NCBI GenBank assembly: GCA_016789955.1
Contig: JAEUPB010000034.1
Coordinates: 1-64,000 of the forward strand
Length of the DNA stretch: 64,000 nucleotides
Direction of reading: 5' to 3'
DNA from: Rubrivivax sp.
GTDB lineage: Bacteria > Pseudomonadota > Gammaproteobacteria > Burkholderiales > Burkholderiaceae_C
Position numbers and translations under genes: made by a program. Below are positions 42,928 to 51,574 of the stretch, piece by piece. Position 1 is the stretch's first letter, and every line of letters begins with the position of its first letter. The notes below the pieces were generated by a model. It saw only the letters and a program-made list of their open reading frames with translations, searched no databases and had not been told where the DNA came from.

Positions 42928-43941
42928 CTACTTCGCGCCGAGGCGGGCCTTCACGTCCTGCCCGACCTTCTTGTTGACGAACTGGAAGGTCGCGACCTTC
43001 GAGAGGTCGACCTCGCCGGCCTTGTACAGGCCCGCCTTGACCATCTGGTCGTGGAAGTCCTTGATGCGCGCCGCGCTCATCGCGCCGATGCCGTTGGTGC
43101 CCGCCTCGCCGGAATCGACGATGCCCTGGCTCTTCATCAGCGCCACCGAGGCCTCGATCTCGGCCTCGGTCATCTCGGGGTTGTCCTTGCGCATCATCGC
43201 GTTGGCCGCGGCGCGGTTGCCGTAGAGGTAGTTCACCCAGCCGACGATGGACGCGTCGACGAAGCGCTGCACCAGTGCCGGCTTGTCCTTCACGGTCTGC
43301 GTGGTCGCCTCGATCACCGTGCTGTAGGTCGAGAAGCCGTGGTCGGCCAGCAGGTGCACCACCGGCTTGAACTTGCCTTGGTTCTCCACGTAGATCGGCT
43401 CGGCCACCGAATAACCCTGCTGGATGGACTTCGGGTTGGCCAGGAACGGCCCGAGGTTGTAGTTGTAGGGCTTGAGCACCTCGTCCTTGAAGCCGTGCGC
43501 CACCTTCAGCCATTGCCACCAGCTGAACTGGCCGTCCTTGGCGATCAGCGCGACCGGCGCGTCCTTCAGCTTCGCGAAGGTCTCGTAGCCCTGGCCCGGG
43601 TGCGCGATCAGCGCCTGCGGATCCTTCTGGAACATCGCGGCCACCACCACGGTGGGCACCTTGTTCTTCACATTGTCGAAGCTGTGCAGCAGGTTGCCGG
43701 TCATCAGGAAGTCGATGCGGCCGGCCGGCAGCAGCGGGCGGTTGTTCACTTGCGGGCCGCCCTGCTGGATGGTGACGTCCAGCCCGTAGGCCTTGTAGGT
43801 GCCGTCGGCCACCGCCTGGTAGAAGCCGCCGTGCGCGGCCTGGGCCTTCCAGTTGGTGGCGAAGGTGACCCTGTCCTGCGCGAGCGCAGTGCCGGTCGAG
43901 GCGGCGGCGAGCAGGGTGACGAAGCAGGTGCTGAGACGCAT
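42928..43941 (-). CDS. ABC importer substrate-binding protein (NMT1/THI5-like)
   Basis: A 337-residue periplasmic binding protein with a signal peptide ([16 protein letters not shown], cleavage near ALAQ). The mature start [19 protein letters not shown] and the segments [10 protein letters not shown] and [14 protein letters not shown] fit the NMT1/THI5-like group that binds taurine, nitrate, riboflavin or pyrimidine precursors; the substrate is not clear. The ATG at 43941 was chosen because the signal peptide begins there. It is the last gene of an ATPase-permease-binding protein set. Confidence 0.88.
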   Translation of the reverse strand: MRLSTCFVTLLAAASTGTALAQDRVTFATNWKAQAAHGGFYQAVADGTYKAYGLDVTIQQGGPQVNNRPLLPAGRIDFLMTGNLLHSFDNVKNKVPTVVVAAMFQKDPQALIAHPGQGYETFAKLKDAPVALIAKDGQFSWWQWLKVAHGFKDEVLKPYNYNLGPFLANPKSIQQGYSVAEPIYVENQGKFKPVVHLLADHGFSTYSTVIEATTQTVKDKPALVQRFVDASIVGWVNYLYGNRAAANAMMRKDNPEMTEAEIEASVALMKSQGIVDSGEAGTNGIGAMSAARIKDFHDQMVKAGLYKAGEVDLSKVATFQFVNKKVGQDVKARLGAK

Positions 43942-43987
43942 CGCGCAGGCCTTTCCGGGTGGACGATCGGTCCGATCGCCGCGGCGA

Positions 43988-44761
43988 TCAGTCGGGTCGA
44001 GACGATTCTGAAGCATGCCAGGGCCCGAGCGCCCATCGCGACAGCAGGTTCATGCCGGCGTGGATCAGCACCCCGGTGGCCACCAGCAGCGCGAGCGCGG
44101 CGAACATCTTGGGCGTCTCGGTGCGGAAGCTGGCTTCGAGGATGCGCGAGGCCAGGCCCGTCTCGCGCCCGGCCGCGCCGGCCACCATCTCGGCCGTCAC
44201 CGCCCCGATCAGGCTCAAGCCGCCCGACACCTTCAGCCCGGCCATGAAGTACGGCAGCGCCGACGGCAGCCGCAGCAGCGCCAGCCGCTGCCAGGGGCTG
44301 GCGCGGTACAGCCGGAACAGGTCGCGCAGGTTGGGCTCGGCGGCGCGCAGCCCGATCACGGTGTTCGACAGGATCGGGAAGAACGCGACGATCCACGCGC
44401 ACAGCAGCAGTGCCGACGTGGTGCTGTCGACGTAGATCAGGATCAGCGGCGCCACCGCGACGATCGGCGTCACCTGCAGCACCACGGCCACCGGGAAGAA
44501 GCCGCGCTCGAGCGTCGGCGAGAGCGCGAACACCGCGGCGATCAGCCCGCCGCCGGCGCAGGCCAGCAGCAGCGCGCCGACGGTGATCTTCAACGTGTAC
44601 CACCAGCTGCCGGCCAGCGAGCCGAAGTTCGCCGCCAGCGTCTGCAGCACCAGCGACGGCGCCGGCAACGTGTAGGCCGGAATGCCGGCCGCGCGCACCA
44701 GCAGTTCCCAGCCGAGCACCAGGCCGACGAGCACGGCGGCGGGCAGCAGCGCGCGGGTCAT
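43988..44761 (-). CDS. ABC importer permease (SsuC/TauC-like)
   Basis: A 257-residue inner-membrane permease with about six spans. The cytoplasmic EAA-type loop is seen around LRLPSALPYFMAGLKVSGGL, the coupling motif to the ATPase. The ATG at 44761 overlaps the end of the ATPase gene by 4 bases, so the two are co-translated. The binding-protein gene follows after 46 bases. Confidence 0.88.
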   Translation of the reverse strand: MTRALLPAAVLVGLVLGWELLVRAAGIPAYTLPAPSLVLQTLAANFGSLAGSWWYTLKITVGALLLACAGGGLIAAVFALSPTLERGFFPVAVVLQVTPIVAVAPLILIYVDSTTSALLLCAWIVAFFPILSNTVIGLRAAEPNLRDLFRLYRASPWQRLALLRLPSALPYFMAGLKVSGGLSLIGAVTAEMVAGAAGRETGLASRILEASFRTETPKMFAALALLVATGVLIHAGMNLLSRWALGPWHASESSRPD

Positions 44762-45594
44762 TGGCGCCCCCAGGTCCGGGCCGGTGGCCCGTCCCGCCCC
44801 CCGCGGGGGTTCAAGTAGCCCGGCAAAGCCGGATCTACTTGAGGCTGTGCCGCTCCGACCGCCTCGTGCGCGGCCTCCAGCGCCTCGGCCAGCACGCGGC
44901 AGTGCTCCACGTAGCGCGGGCTCGAGCGGAACGACGGTTGTCGCGGATAGGGCTCGTCGATCACGTGCTCGGCCACCACGCGGCCGGGCCGCGGCGCCAT
45001 CACCAGCACGCGGCTGCTGAGGAACACCGCCTCGGCGATGTTGTGCGTGACGAAGAGCGCTGCCAGCCGCTGCGCCGCCCACCAGGCGAGCAGGTCGGCG
45101 TTCAGCCGGCTGCGCGTGAGGTCGTCGAGCGCGGCGAAGGGCTCGTCCATCAGCAGCACCTGCGGCCGCGTGACGAGCGCCCGCGCGATCGACGCCCGCA
45201 TCTTCATGCCGCCCGAGAGCTGCGCGGGATAGGCCTCGGCGAAGGTCGACAGGCCCACGGTGGCCAACGCCTCCTGCACGCGTGCCGCGGCCGCCGCGCG
45301 CCGCTGGCCGGCCAGGCGCAGCGGCAGCCACACGTTGTCGAAGACGCTGGCCCACGGCATCAGCGTGGGCTCCTGGAAGACGAAGGCCACGTCGCCGCCG
45401 GCCCCGTGCGGCACCGCCACCGAGCCGCGGCTGGGCGCTTCGAGCCCTGCGGCCAGCCGCAGCACCGTGCTCTTGCCGCAGCCGGAGGCGCCCAGCAGCG
45501 ACACGAACTCGCCCGGCCCCACGTGCAGCGAGATGCCGCGCACCGCCTCCAGCCCGGAGTCGTAGCGCTTGCCGACGTCGGTGAGGTGGATCAG
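44758..45594 (-). CDS. ABC importer ATPase without a canonical start codon
   Basis: The ATPase of the importer: Walker A GASGCGKST, Q-loop FVFQEPTLMPW, signature QLSGGMKMRASIARA, Walker B VLLMDEPFAALDD and the H-loop VTHN. A GTG at 45543 would give 261 residues but drops the first conserved strand. The in-frame codons before it read LIHLTDVGKRYDSGLEAV, clearly ATPase-like, yet contain no ATG, GTG or TTG. The first plausible initiator is a CTG at 45594, which overlaps the TGA of a 26-codon upstream frame. Either CTG initiation or a frameshift with that frame is possible. The last 28 residues are encoded by repeat sequence. Confidence 0.8.
   Translation of the reverse strand: MIHLTDVGKRYDSGLEAVRGISLHVGPGEFVSLLGASGCGKSTVLRLAAGLEAPSRGSVAVPHGAGGDVAFVFQEPTLMPWASVFDNVWLPLRLAGQRRAAAAARVQEALATVGLSTFAEAYPAQLSGGMKMRASIARALVTRPQVLLMDEPFAALDDLTRSRLNADLLAWWAAQRLAALFVTHNIAEAVFLSSRVLVMAPRPGRVVAEHVIDEPYPRQPSFRSSPRYVEHCRVLAEALEAAHEAVGAAQPQVDPALPGYLNPRGGRDGPPARTWGRQ
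44798..44842. repeat. Palindromic repeat read through as the ATPase C-terminus
   Basis: Two palindromes lie side by side: a C5GCG5 palindrome at 44798-44809 and a hairpin at 44811-44842 (TCAAGTAG and CTACTTGA arms, then CCGGC/GCCGG with an AAA loop). They fall inside the 3' end of the ATPase coding region, so repeat sequence has become coding. The C-run/G-run unit resembles the one at the window start. Confidence 0.5.
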
Positions 45595-45671
45595 CGTGCG
45601 GCCCTCCCCGCGGACACGCGAGCCGGCACGGTGGTCAGCGTCGCAGCGATGACAAATTCCTCGAAAGGCAT
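45591..45671 (-). other. 26-codon upstream reading frame overlapping the ATPase start
   Basis: An ATG frame of 26 codons (starts MPFEEFVIAA, ends AGRAAR) stops with a TGA that overlaps the putative CTG start of the ATPase. It could be a leader frame that feeds ribosomes into the ATPase, or the true N-terminus separated by a frameshift or sequencing error. Sequence alone does not decide. Confidence 0.4.
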
Positions 45672-45768
45672 GACCAGATCATCACATCCCATCGCGGTGG
45701 CCGCATCGGCGTTCGCCGCGAGGGGTCGCCCTCCGAACGTCCCAGTTGACATGAAAGAATGCGCGGCA

Positions 45769-45939
45769 CTCAGAGGGTGTTTCCCAAATGAATGTGCCCG
45801 CGTGCGGCCCCAGAAAGGGCCCAGTCAAGGCGCGAAGCGCAGCCGGGTCGGGTGACCCGGCGAGGCTTTGCAACACCGAGTGGGCCCTTTCTGGGGCCGC
45901 CCCGGCGCGGGCACATTGATTTGGGAAACACCCTCTGAG
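45769..45939. repeat. 171-bp nested palindromic element (MITE-like)
   Basis: Two arms of about 55 bases form a near-perfect inverted repeat: the outer 21 bases (CTCAGAGGGTGTTTCCCAAAT) match exactly, followed by AATGTGCCCGCG and GGCCCCAGAAAGGGCCCA in both arms. Each arm holds its own small hairpin (GGGCCC-type), and the centre has a perfect 8-bp stem with a GGGT loop (45842-45861). No transposase and no clear target duplication are visible. The element ends 5 bases before the ATG of the SulP gene and fills most of the 350-base gap after the ABC operon. A MITE or dispersed cruciform repeat is the best reading. Confidence 0.75.
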
Positions 45940-45944
45940 AGCCG

Positions 45945-48173
45945 ATGTTGCCGCCGTCGCCGACCCACCCGAAGAACACCCCGCCCCCGCCGTCGCCCGT
46001 GAAGACCGCACCGGGCATGCTGCAGGTGCTCGCCGGCGGCGTGGTGGCCGGCCTGGTGGCCACCGTGTCGTCGGCATCGTTCGCGGCGCTGCTCTTTGCC
46101 GGCCCGCTGACGCCGTTCGTCGGGCTGGCCCTCGGATGGGCCCTGCTGGCCGCGCTGGCGCACCTGCTGATCGTGGCCCGGCTGTGCAGCCTTCCCGGCA
46201 CGCTGGCCACCAGCCAGAGCGTGCCGATCGCCGTGCTGGCCGCCGCGATGGGCACCGCGGTGCAGGCCGCGCACGCCCATGGTGCGGCACCCGCGGCCAT
46301 GCTGGCCACCGCCGCGGCCACGCTGGTGATCGGCACCTCGCTGACGGGGATCATGCTGGTGGTGCTGGGGCGTGCCGGCGCAGGGCGCCTGGCGCGCTAC
46401 CTGCCGTACCCGGTGCTGGTGGGCGTGATGGCCAGCTCCGGCTGGCTGCTCGGCGCCGGTGCGTTGCGGCTGCTGCGCCAGCCGCTCGCCGAGGGTGCCG
46501 CAGCGGCCGGTGCGGGCCTGGGGCTGATGGCGGCGTGCGCGTCGGCCTGGGCGTTGCTGATGCTGCTGGCGTACCGCCGGTTCCCCCATCCGCTGACCCC
46601 GTTCGGCCTGCTCGTCGCCGGCGCGCTGTTGTGCCATGCCGGGGCCTGGTGGCTGGGCTGGTCACAGGCCGACCTGGTGCAGGCGGGCTGGCTGCTCAAC
46701 GTGCGCGCGGCCGAGCCGGTCGGCGCAGGGCTTCTGCCCGTGCTGCTGCAGCTGGTGCCCGGCGCCATCGACGGGGCCGCGCTCGTGGCGGCTGCGCCGC
46801 TGCTCGCCGCCGCGCCGGCCATCACGGCTATCGCGCTGCTCATGAACGCTGCGGCGCTCGAGACTGCGGCGGGCCGGCCGCTGGACTTGAATCGCGAGCT
46901 GCGTGCGGCCGGCATGGCCAACCTCGTGGCCTCGGTGCTCGGCGGCCTTCCGGGCTACCACCAGCTCGGCGTGTCGGCGATGAACCTGCGCCTGGGCCTG
47001 CACAGCCGTCGCATCGCCTACTGGGCCGCCGTGCCGTGCGTCGCGGCCCTGCTGCTCGGGCCGTCCCTGATGGCCTGGCTGCCGCTGCCGGCCATGGGCG
47101 CGCTGCTGCTCTTCATGGCGCTGCAGATGGTGCACGACGCGCTCGTGGGCAGCTGGGCGCGGCTGTCGCGCCTCGAGCGGGCGATCGTTGCGCTGGTGGT
47201 GGGCACGGCGGCGGTGGCGGGCTTCCTGGCCGGCATGACGGCGGGGCTGATCGCGGCGGTGATGCTGTTCGCCGTGTACTGCGCACGCGTCGACCCGGTG
47301 CGGCACGCGGTGCCGGGCTCGGCCTATGGCTCGCGCGTCACGCGTGGCCGAGATGTCGACGAACAGGTCCGCGGGCTCGGTGCCGCGGTGCACGTGCTGC
47401 AGCTGCAGGGCTTCCTGTTCTTCGGCATCGCCGACCGCCTGCAGCAGCGCGTGCAGGCGCGGCTCACCGACCCCGAGCTGCCTGCGTTGCGCTACCTGCT
47501 GCTGGACTGCCGTCGGGTGCTGGGCAGCGACAGCAGCGCGATCCACAGCTTCTGGCTGCTGGCGCAGGCGATCGAGCCCGCCGGCGTGATGCTCGTGGTG
47601 GCCCACGCAGCGCCGCGCATGCGCGCGCAGCTGGACGCCGCAGGCCTCGGCCCTGGCCCGAGATGCCGGCACGTGGAGGACCTGGATCACGGGCTCGAGT
47701 GGTGCGAGGCGGCCCTGCTGGCCGAGGACCGCGTGGACCCGGCCCACACGGCGCACACCCGCTCCATCGACTCGGTCGCGCTGTCGCGGCTGTTGCTGCA
47801 CCTGCCCCGCATCGAGCTGCCCGCCGGTGGCCGCCTGATCGCGCAAGGCAGTGCGGACCGCGACCTCTACATCCTGGCCAGCGGTGCCGTCAGCGCCGTG
47901 CGTGACCAGGGGGATGGCGCCCGGGTGCGCCTGCAGACGGCCCGCGGGAGCGGCGTGGTGCTCGGCGAGGTCGGTTTCTTCACCGGCCGGCCCCGCACGG
48001 CCGACGTGGTGGCCGACGTGCCCAGCGTGGTGGTGCGCCTGAGCCGAGAGGAGCTCGATCGCCTGGAACGTGACGAGCCGCCGCTGGCGATGGCGGTGTA
48101 CCGCCTGGTCGGCCTGCTGCTGGCCGGCCGCGTGGCCCACCTCGTGAAGGTGGTCGATGCACTCGAAGGGTGA
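45945..48173 (+). CDS. SulP anion transporter with STAS and cNMP-binding domains
   Basis: A 742-residue inner-membrane protein: a SulP/SLC26-type transporter part (about residues 25-440, 10-12 spans), a STAS domain (about 450-570, with LLLDCRRVLGSDSSAIHS) and a C-terminal cyclic-nucleotide-binding domain (about 620-735). The phosphate-binding cassette looks intact, with E675 in VVLGEVGFF and R684 in GRPRTADV, so cAMP or cGMP binding is plausible. SulP proteins move sulfate, bicarbonate or organic anions; which one cannot be told. The ATG at 45945 lies just 5 bases past the palindromic element, so its ribosome site is poor and partly made by the repeat. Its stop overlaps the start of a cyclase gene by 4 bases. 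Confidence 0.88.
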   Translation: MLPPSPTHPKNTPPPPSPVKTAPGMLQVLAGGVVAGLVATVSSASFAALLFAGPLTPFVGLALGWALLAALAHLLIVARLCSLPGTLATSQSVPIAVLAAAMGTAVQAAHAHGAAPAAMLATAAATLVIGTSLTGIMLVVLGRAGAGRLARYLPYPVLVGVMASSGWLLGAGALRLLRQPLAEGAAAAGAGLGLMAACASAWALLMLLAYRRFPHPLTPFGLLVAGALLCHAGAWWLGWSQADLVQAGWLLNVRAAEPVGAGLLPVLLQLVPGAIDGAALVAAAPLLAAAPAITAIALLMNAAALETAAGRPLDLNRELRAAGMANLVASVLGGLPGYHQLGVSAMNLRLGLHSRRIAYWAAVPCVAALLLGPSLMAWLPLPAMGALLLFMALQMVHDALVGSWARLSRLERAIVALVVGTAAVAGFLAGMTAGLIAAVMLFAVYCARVDPVRHAVPGSAYGSRVTRGRDVDEQVRGLGAAVHVLQLQGFLFFGIADRLQQRVQARLTDPELPALRYLLLDCRRVLGSDSSAIHSFWLLAQAIEPAGVMLVVAHAAPRMRAQLDAAGLGPGPRCRHVEDLDHGLEWCEAALLAEDRVDPAHTAHTRSIDSVALSRLLLHLPRIELPAGGRLIAQGSADRDLYILASGAVSAVRDQGDGARVRLQTARGSGVVLGEVGFFTGRPRTADVVADVPSVVVRLSREELDRLERDEPPLAMAVYRLVGLLLAGRVAHLVKVVDALEG

Positions 48174-51100
48174 GCGCGGTGACGGGCGCTGACGGCGACA
48201 ACCCCGACGAAGCCTCGCGCCTGCAGCAGGCGCTGGCGCTGCTGCAGCAGCATCGGGCGGTGCTGGGCGATGACGTGGTCGCGCGTGCGGCGCAGCCGCT
48301 GCAGCAGCGTCTGGCGGCGCTCGCCCATCCGGCGCCGCGGTTGCGCCAGGTGAGCGTGCTGTTCGTCGACATCGTCGAGTCCACCGCGCTGCTGCAGGGG
48401 CTCGATGCCGAGGACGGCCACGCCGTGGTGGACGGCGCGCTGCGCCGCTTCGCCGAGGCGGTTCAGCAGCACGGCGGCCGGGTGCTGCGCTTCATGGGGG
48501 ACGGGCTGAAGGCCGCGTTCGGCCTGCCGGAGCCGGCCGACGACGACGCGCTGCGCGCCGTGCGCGCGGCGCAGGCGGTGCTGTCGCAGGCGCGGGCCCA
48601 CGCAGACGCCATGCGCGCGCGCCTGGGCACGTTGCGTTTCGCGGTGCGGGCAGGCCTGCACGCCGGGCCGGTGGCGCTGGGTGCCGGCGCCGAGGACGAG
48701 CAGACCCTGGTGGGCGCCACCGTGCACCTGGCGGCCCGCCTCGAGCAGCACGCCACTCCGGGCACGCTGCGGGTCAGCCACGACATCTGGCGGGCCACGC
48801 GCGGCGCCTTCGACTTCAAGCCCCTCGCACCGTTGCGGATGCCGGGCGTGGCCGACGCGGTGCTGACGCACGAGCTGATGGGCGAACGCGCGCCCGGCCA
48901 GCGCCTCAGCGGGCGCGGCATCGACGGGCTGGACACGCCGCTGATCGGCCGCGAGGCGCAACTGGCAGCGCTCCGTGCGGCGGTGGGCGCGCTGGCCCCG
49001 GCCGCGCCGGGTCGGCTGGTCACGGTGACGGGCGAGGCCGGCGTCGGCAAGAGCCGCCTGCGGCAGGCGCTGCTCGCAAGCCTCGCCGACGGCGCAACGC
49101 CCGGCGCCCTGCAGATCCTGACGGCGCAGGCCTGGCCCGAGACCGAGCGCACCCCGTGGGGCCTGCTGCGCGACCTCCTGATGCGCCACGCGGGCCTCTC
49201 CGGCGCGGAGCCGCCCGAGCGGGCCCTTCCACGGCTGCGGCAGGTGCTGCTCCCCGTGCTCGCCGAAGGGGAGGCCTCCGACGCCGACCCGCCGACCGCG
49301 GCGCGCGCCGAGACCTTGGCCTATGCGATCGGCCTGCTCGACCCGGCGCAGGCGCAGGCCACCGGCCTCACCGGCGACCCCCGCACGCTGCGCCTGGCGG
49401 TGCAGAACGCCAGCGTCGCCTGGCTGCGCGGCCTGCTGCGGCGACGGCCCGCGCTGCTGCTGCTGGACGACCTGCACTGGGCCGACGACGGCAGCCTGGA
49501 CCTGGTGTCCCACTGGTGGCGCGAACTGGCGGGCCAGCCGCTGGCGCTCATCGTGCTGGCCCGGCCCGCCTTGCTCCAGCGCCGACCGGAGTGGCCCCTG
49601 GCGGGCACGCCGGAGGGGGCGCAGGTGCACCAGGTCGAGCTCGGGCCGCTCGATGCCGATGCCACCGAGGCACTCATCGAAGGCCTGCTGGGCCGCCTGC
49701 AGCCGGTGCCGCCATTGCTGCGCCAGGCACTGTCGCAGCGCAGCGGCGGGAACCCCTACTTCATCGAGGAGATGGTGTGCGCGCTGATCGACGGTGGCGC
49801 GCTGGACACGAGCGGCGAGGTCTGGCGCCTCCTGCGCGGCACCGATGTGCTTCAGCGCCTGCCGACCACGCTGGCCGGTGTGCTGCAGGCGCGGCTGGCC
49901 CGGCTCGGCGAGTCGCAGCGGCAGGCGCTGCAGCAGGCCGCGGTGGTCGGGCCGCTGTTCGACGAGGCGTCGCTGGCCGCCATCGATCCGGCCGCGCCCG
50001 ATTCCCTGGCGGCGCTGCAGTCGCTCGGCCTCTTGTGGCCCGAGCCCGGTGGTGCCTGGCGCTTCCATCACCAGCTGCTGCAGCAGGCGGCCTACGACAG
50101 CGTGCTCAAGGTCGATCGCGAGCGCTGGCACGCGCGCGTGGCCAGCCACCTGGCGATGCGGGGGGACAGCCCCGCACACTGGGTGGCGAACCACTGCGAG
50201 CGCGCCGGCGACACGGCAACGGCGATCCATCACTACCGGCGCGCCGCCCTCGAGGCGAGCGGACGTGTGCCGCGCACCGAGGTGCGCCACGCGGCGCGCC
50301 GGGCCCTGGCGCTGGCGCCGGAGGCCGACCCGGCGGCACGCTGGCCGCTGCAACTGGAGGAGGCCCTGTGTTCCAGGGCGCTGGAAGACGCCGAAGGACT
50401 GCGTGCGTCCATCCCGGCGCTGCGCGCGCTGGCCGAGGCGCTGGACGACGACGGGCTGCGGGCCGAGGCCGAGCGGCTGGCCCTGACGGCGGAAGGCCCG
50501 CTGTGGCATGCGCTGGATCGCATGCCCGGCGTCATCGCGCTGGCCGAGCGCGCACACCGCACGCAGCCCGGCGAGCGGTTGCCTCGACTGCTGGGCCTGC
50601 ACGCCGGGGCGCTGGTCCACAAGGAGCGGCTGGGCGAGGCGCTGGAGGTGGCCGAGCGCGGCATCGCGCTGGCCCGCGCCGCTGGCGTGACCGCGCCGCA
50701 CAGCGCGCTCGAGGCCGCCGGGCTGGCGGCCTGGAAGCTCGGCGACCTGTCGACGGGACTGGCGCACCTCGAAGCCGTGCGCGAGCTTGCCGATGCGAGA
50801 GGTGATGCGAGCGTGCAGATCCCGACCCTCGTGAACCTGGCCGGCATGGCCCGCACGCTGGGCGACCGCGCCACCTGGCAGCAGGCGCTGGACGAGGCCT
50901 TCGACATCACGGCGCGTTCCGGCCTCACGTTCGGCCTGCCGCTGCTGCGCGTGCGGCGCGCGCAACTGCTGCAGCACGACGGCCAGCCGGCCGCGGCGCT
51001 GGCCGAGTTGCGACGGGCGCTGGCACTGCTGCCGCCGAACGATCGCTGGTACCGCATCACCAACCTGCTGGCGACCGGCCATGTGCACCTGGGCCTCGCG

Positions 51101-51574
51101 CTGGCGGCTGCGGCCGAGGCCAGGCCCGCGATGCACGCTGCCGCGCGCGCCGCGTTCGAAGAAGCGCTGGCCGGCGCGGTGGATGCGGGCATGCGCGCCG
51201 AAGCCCGGCACGGCCTCGTGCTCGTCACCCTCGCCGAGGGCGACGGGCCGGGTGCCGCTCGTCACGCCGATGCCCTGCTCGAGGCGATGGCCGACCCGGA
51301 GCCCGGCGACATGACCGAGCGGCCCGTGCAGTGGCTGGCTGTGGCCGACGCCCGCCGCGCTGCCGGCGATGCGCAGCGTGCCCGGGCTGCGCTGCAGGCC
51401 GCGGTCGACGAGTTGATGAGCCAGGCGGCGCGCATCTCCGACCCTGCGGTGCGCGAGCGCTTCCTCACCGGCGTGCCGCACAACCGGCGCATCCGTCAGG
51501 AGGCGTCCGGGCCGGCCGATCCCTCTGCCAGAATGTCCCGGCATCCCCCACACGACACGAGGAGACGACGATGA
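48170..51574 (+). CDS. Class III nucleotide cyclase fused to AAA ATPase and TPR region (sAC-like)
   Basis: A 1134-residue cytoplasmic protein: cyclase domain (about 58-215), P-loop ATPase (about 255-560; Walker A GEAGVGKS at 288-295, Walker B LLLDDLHWAD with D433/D434), and a long TPR-type C-terminal half. This is the layout of soluble adenylyl cyclase and related bacterial proteins. Both metal-binding aspartates are present (D67 in LFVDIVEST, D111 in FMGDGLKAAF) and the transition-state Arg is R190. R107 replaces the usual purine-contacting Lys, A183 the usual Asp, and H186 the usual Asn, so substrate and activity are uncertain. The GTG start at 48170 overlaps the SulP stop (GTGA), and its own end overlaps the phnD start by 4 bases. 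Confidence 0.88.
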   Translation: MSAVTGADGDNPDEASRLQQALALLQQHRAVLGDDVVARAAQPLQQRLAALAHPAPRLRQVSVLFVDIVESTALLQGLDAEDGHAVVDGALRRFAEAVQQHGGRVLRFMGDGLKAAFGLPEPADDDALRAVRAAQAVLSQARAHADAMRARLGTLRFAVRAGLHAGPVALGAGAEDEQTLVGATVHLAARLEQHATPGTLRVSHDIWRATRGAFDFKPLAPLRMPGVADAVLTHELMGERAPGQRLSGRGIDGLDTPLIGREAQLAALRAAVGALAPAAPGRLVTVTGEAGVGKSRLRQALLASLADGATPGALQILTAQAWPETERTPWGLLRDLLMRHAGLSGAEPPERALPRLRQVLLPVLAEGEASDADPPTAARAETLAYAIGLLDPAQAQATGLTGDPRTLRLAVQNASVAWLRGLLRRRPALLLLDDLHWADDGSLDLVSHWWRELAGQPLALIVLARPALLQRRPEWPLAGTPEGAQVHQVELGPLDADATEALIEGLLGRLQPVPPLLRQALSQRSGGNPYFIEEMVCALIDGGALDTSGEVWRLLRGTDVLQRLPTTLAGVLQARLARLGESQRQALQQAAVVGPLFDEASLAAIDPAAPDSLAALQSLGLLWPEPGGAWRFHHQLLQQAAYDSVLKVDRERWHARVASHLAMRGDSPAHWVANHCERAGDTATAIHHYRRAALEASGRVPRTEVRHAARRALALAPEADPAARWPLQLEEALCSRALEDAEGLRASIPALRALAEALDDDGLRAEAERLALTAEGPLWHALDRMPGVIALAERAHRTQPGERLPRLLGLHAGALVHKERLGEALEVAERGIALARAAGVTAPHSALEAAGLAAWKLGDLSTGLAHLEAVRELADARGDASVQIPTLVNLAGMARTLGDRATWQQALDEAFDITARSGLTFGLPLLRVRRAQLLQHDGQPAAALAELRRALALLPPNDRWYRITNLLATGHVHLGLALAAAAEARPAMHAAARAAFEEALAGAVDAGMRAEARHGLVLVTLAEGDGPGAARHADALLEAMADPEPGDMTERPVQWLAVADARRAAGDAQRARAALQAAVDELMSQAARISDPAVRERFLTGVPHNRRIRQEASGPADPSARMSRHPPHDTRRRR

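Noticed and set aside
45770-45940. Reading the nested palindrome as an insertion sequence
   Set aside because: No transposase frame and no clear target duplication; the length is too small for an autonomous element.
47867-51553. A 1228-codon open frame antisense to the cyclase gene
   Set aside because: Same GC-driven artefact; composition is Arg/Gln/His-rich, and the opposite strand has clear cyclase and ATPase motifs.
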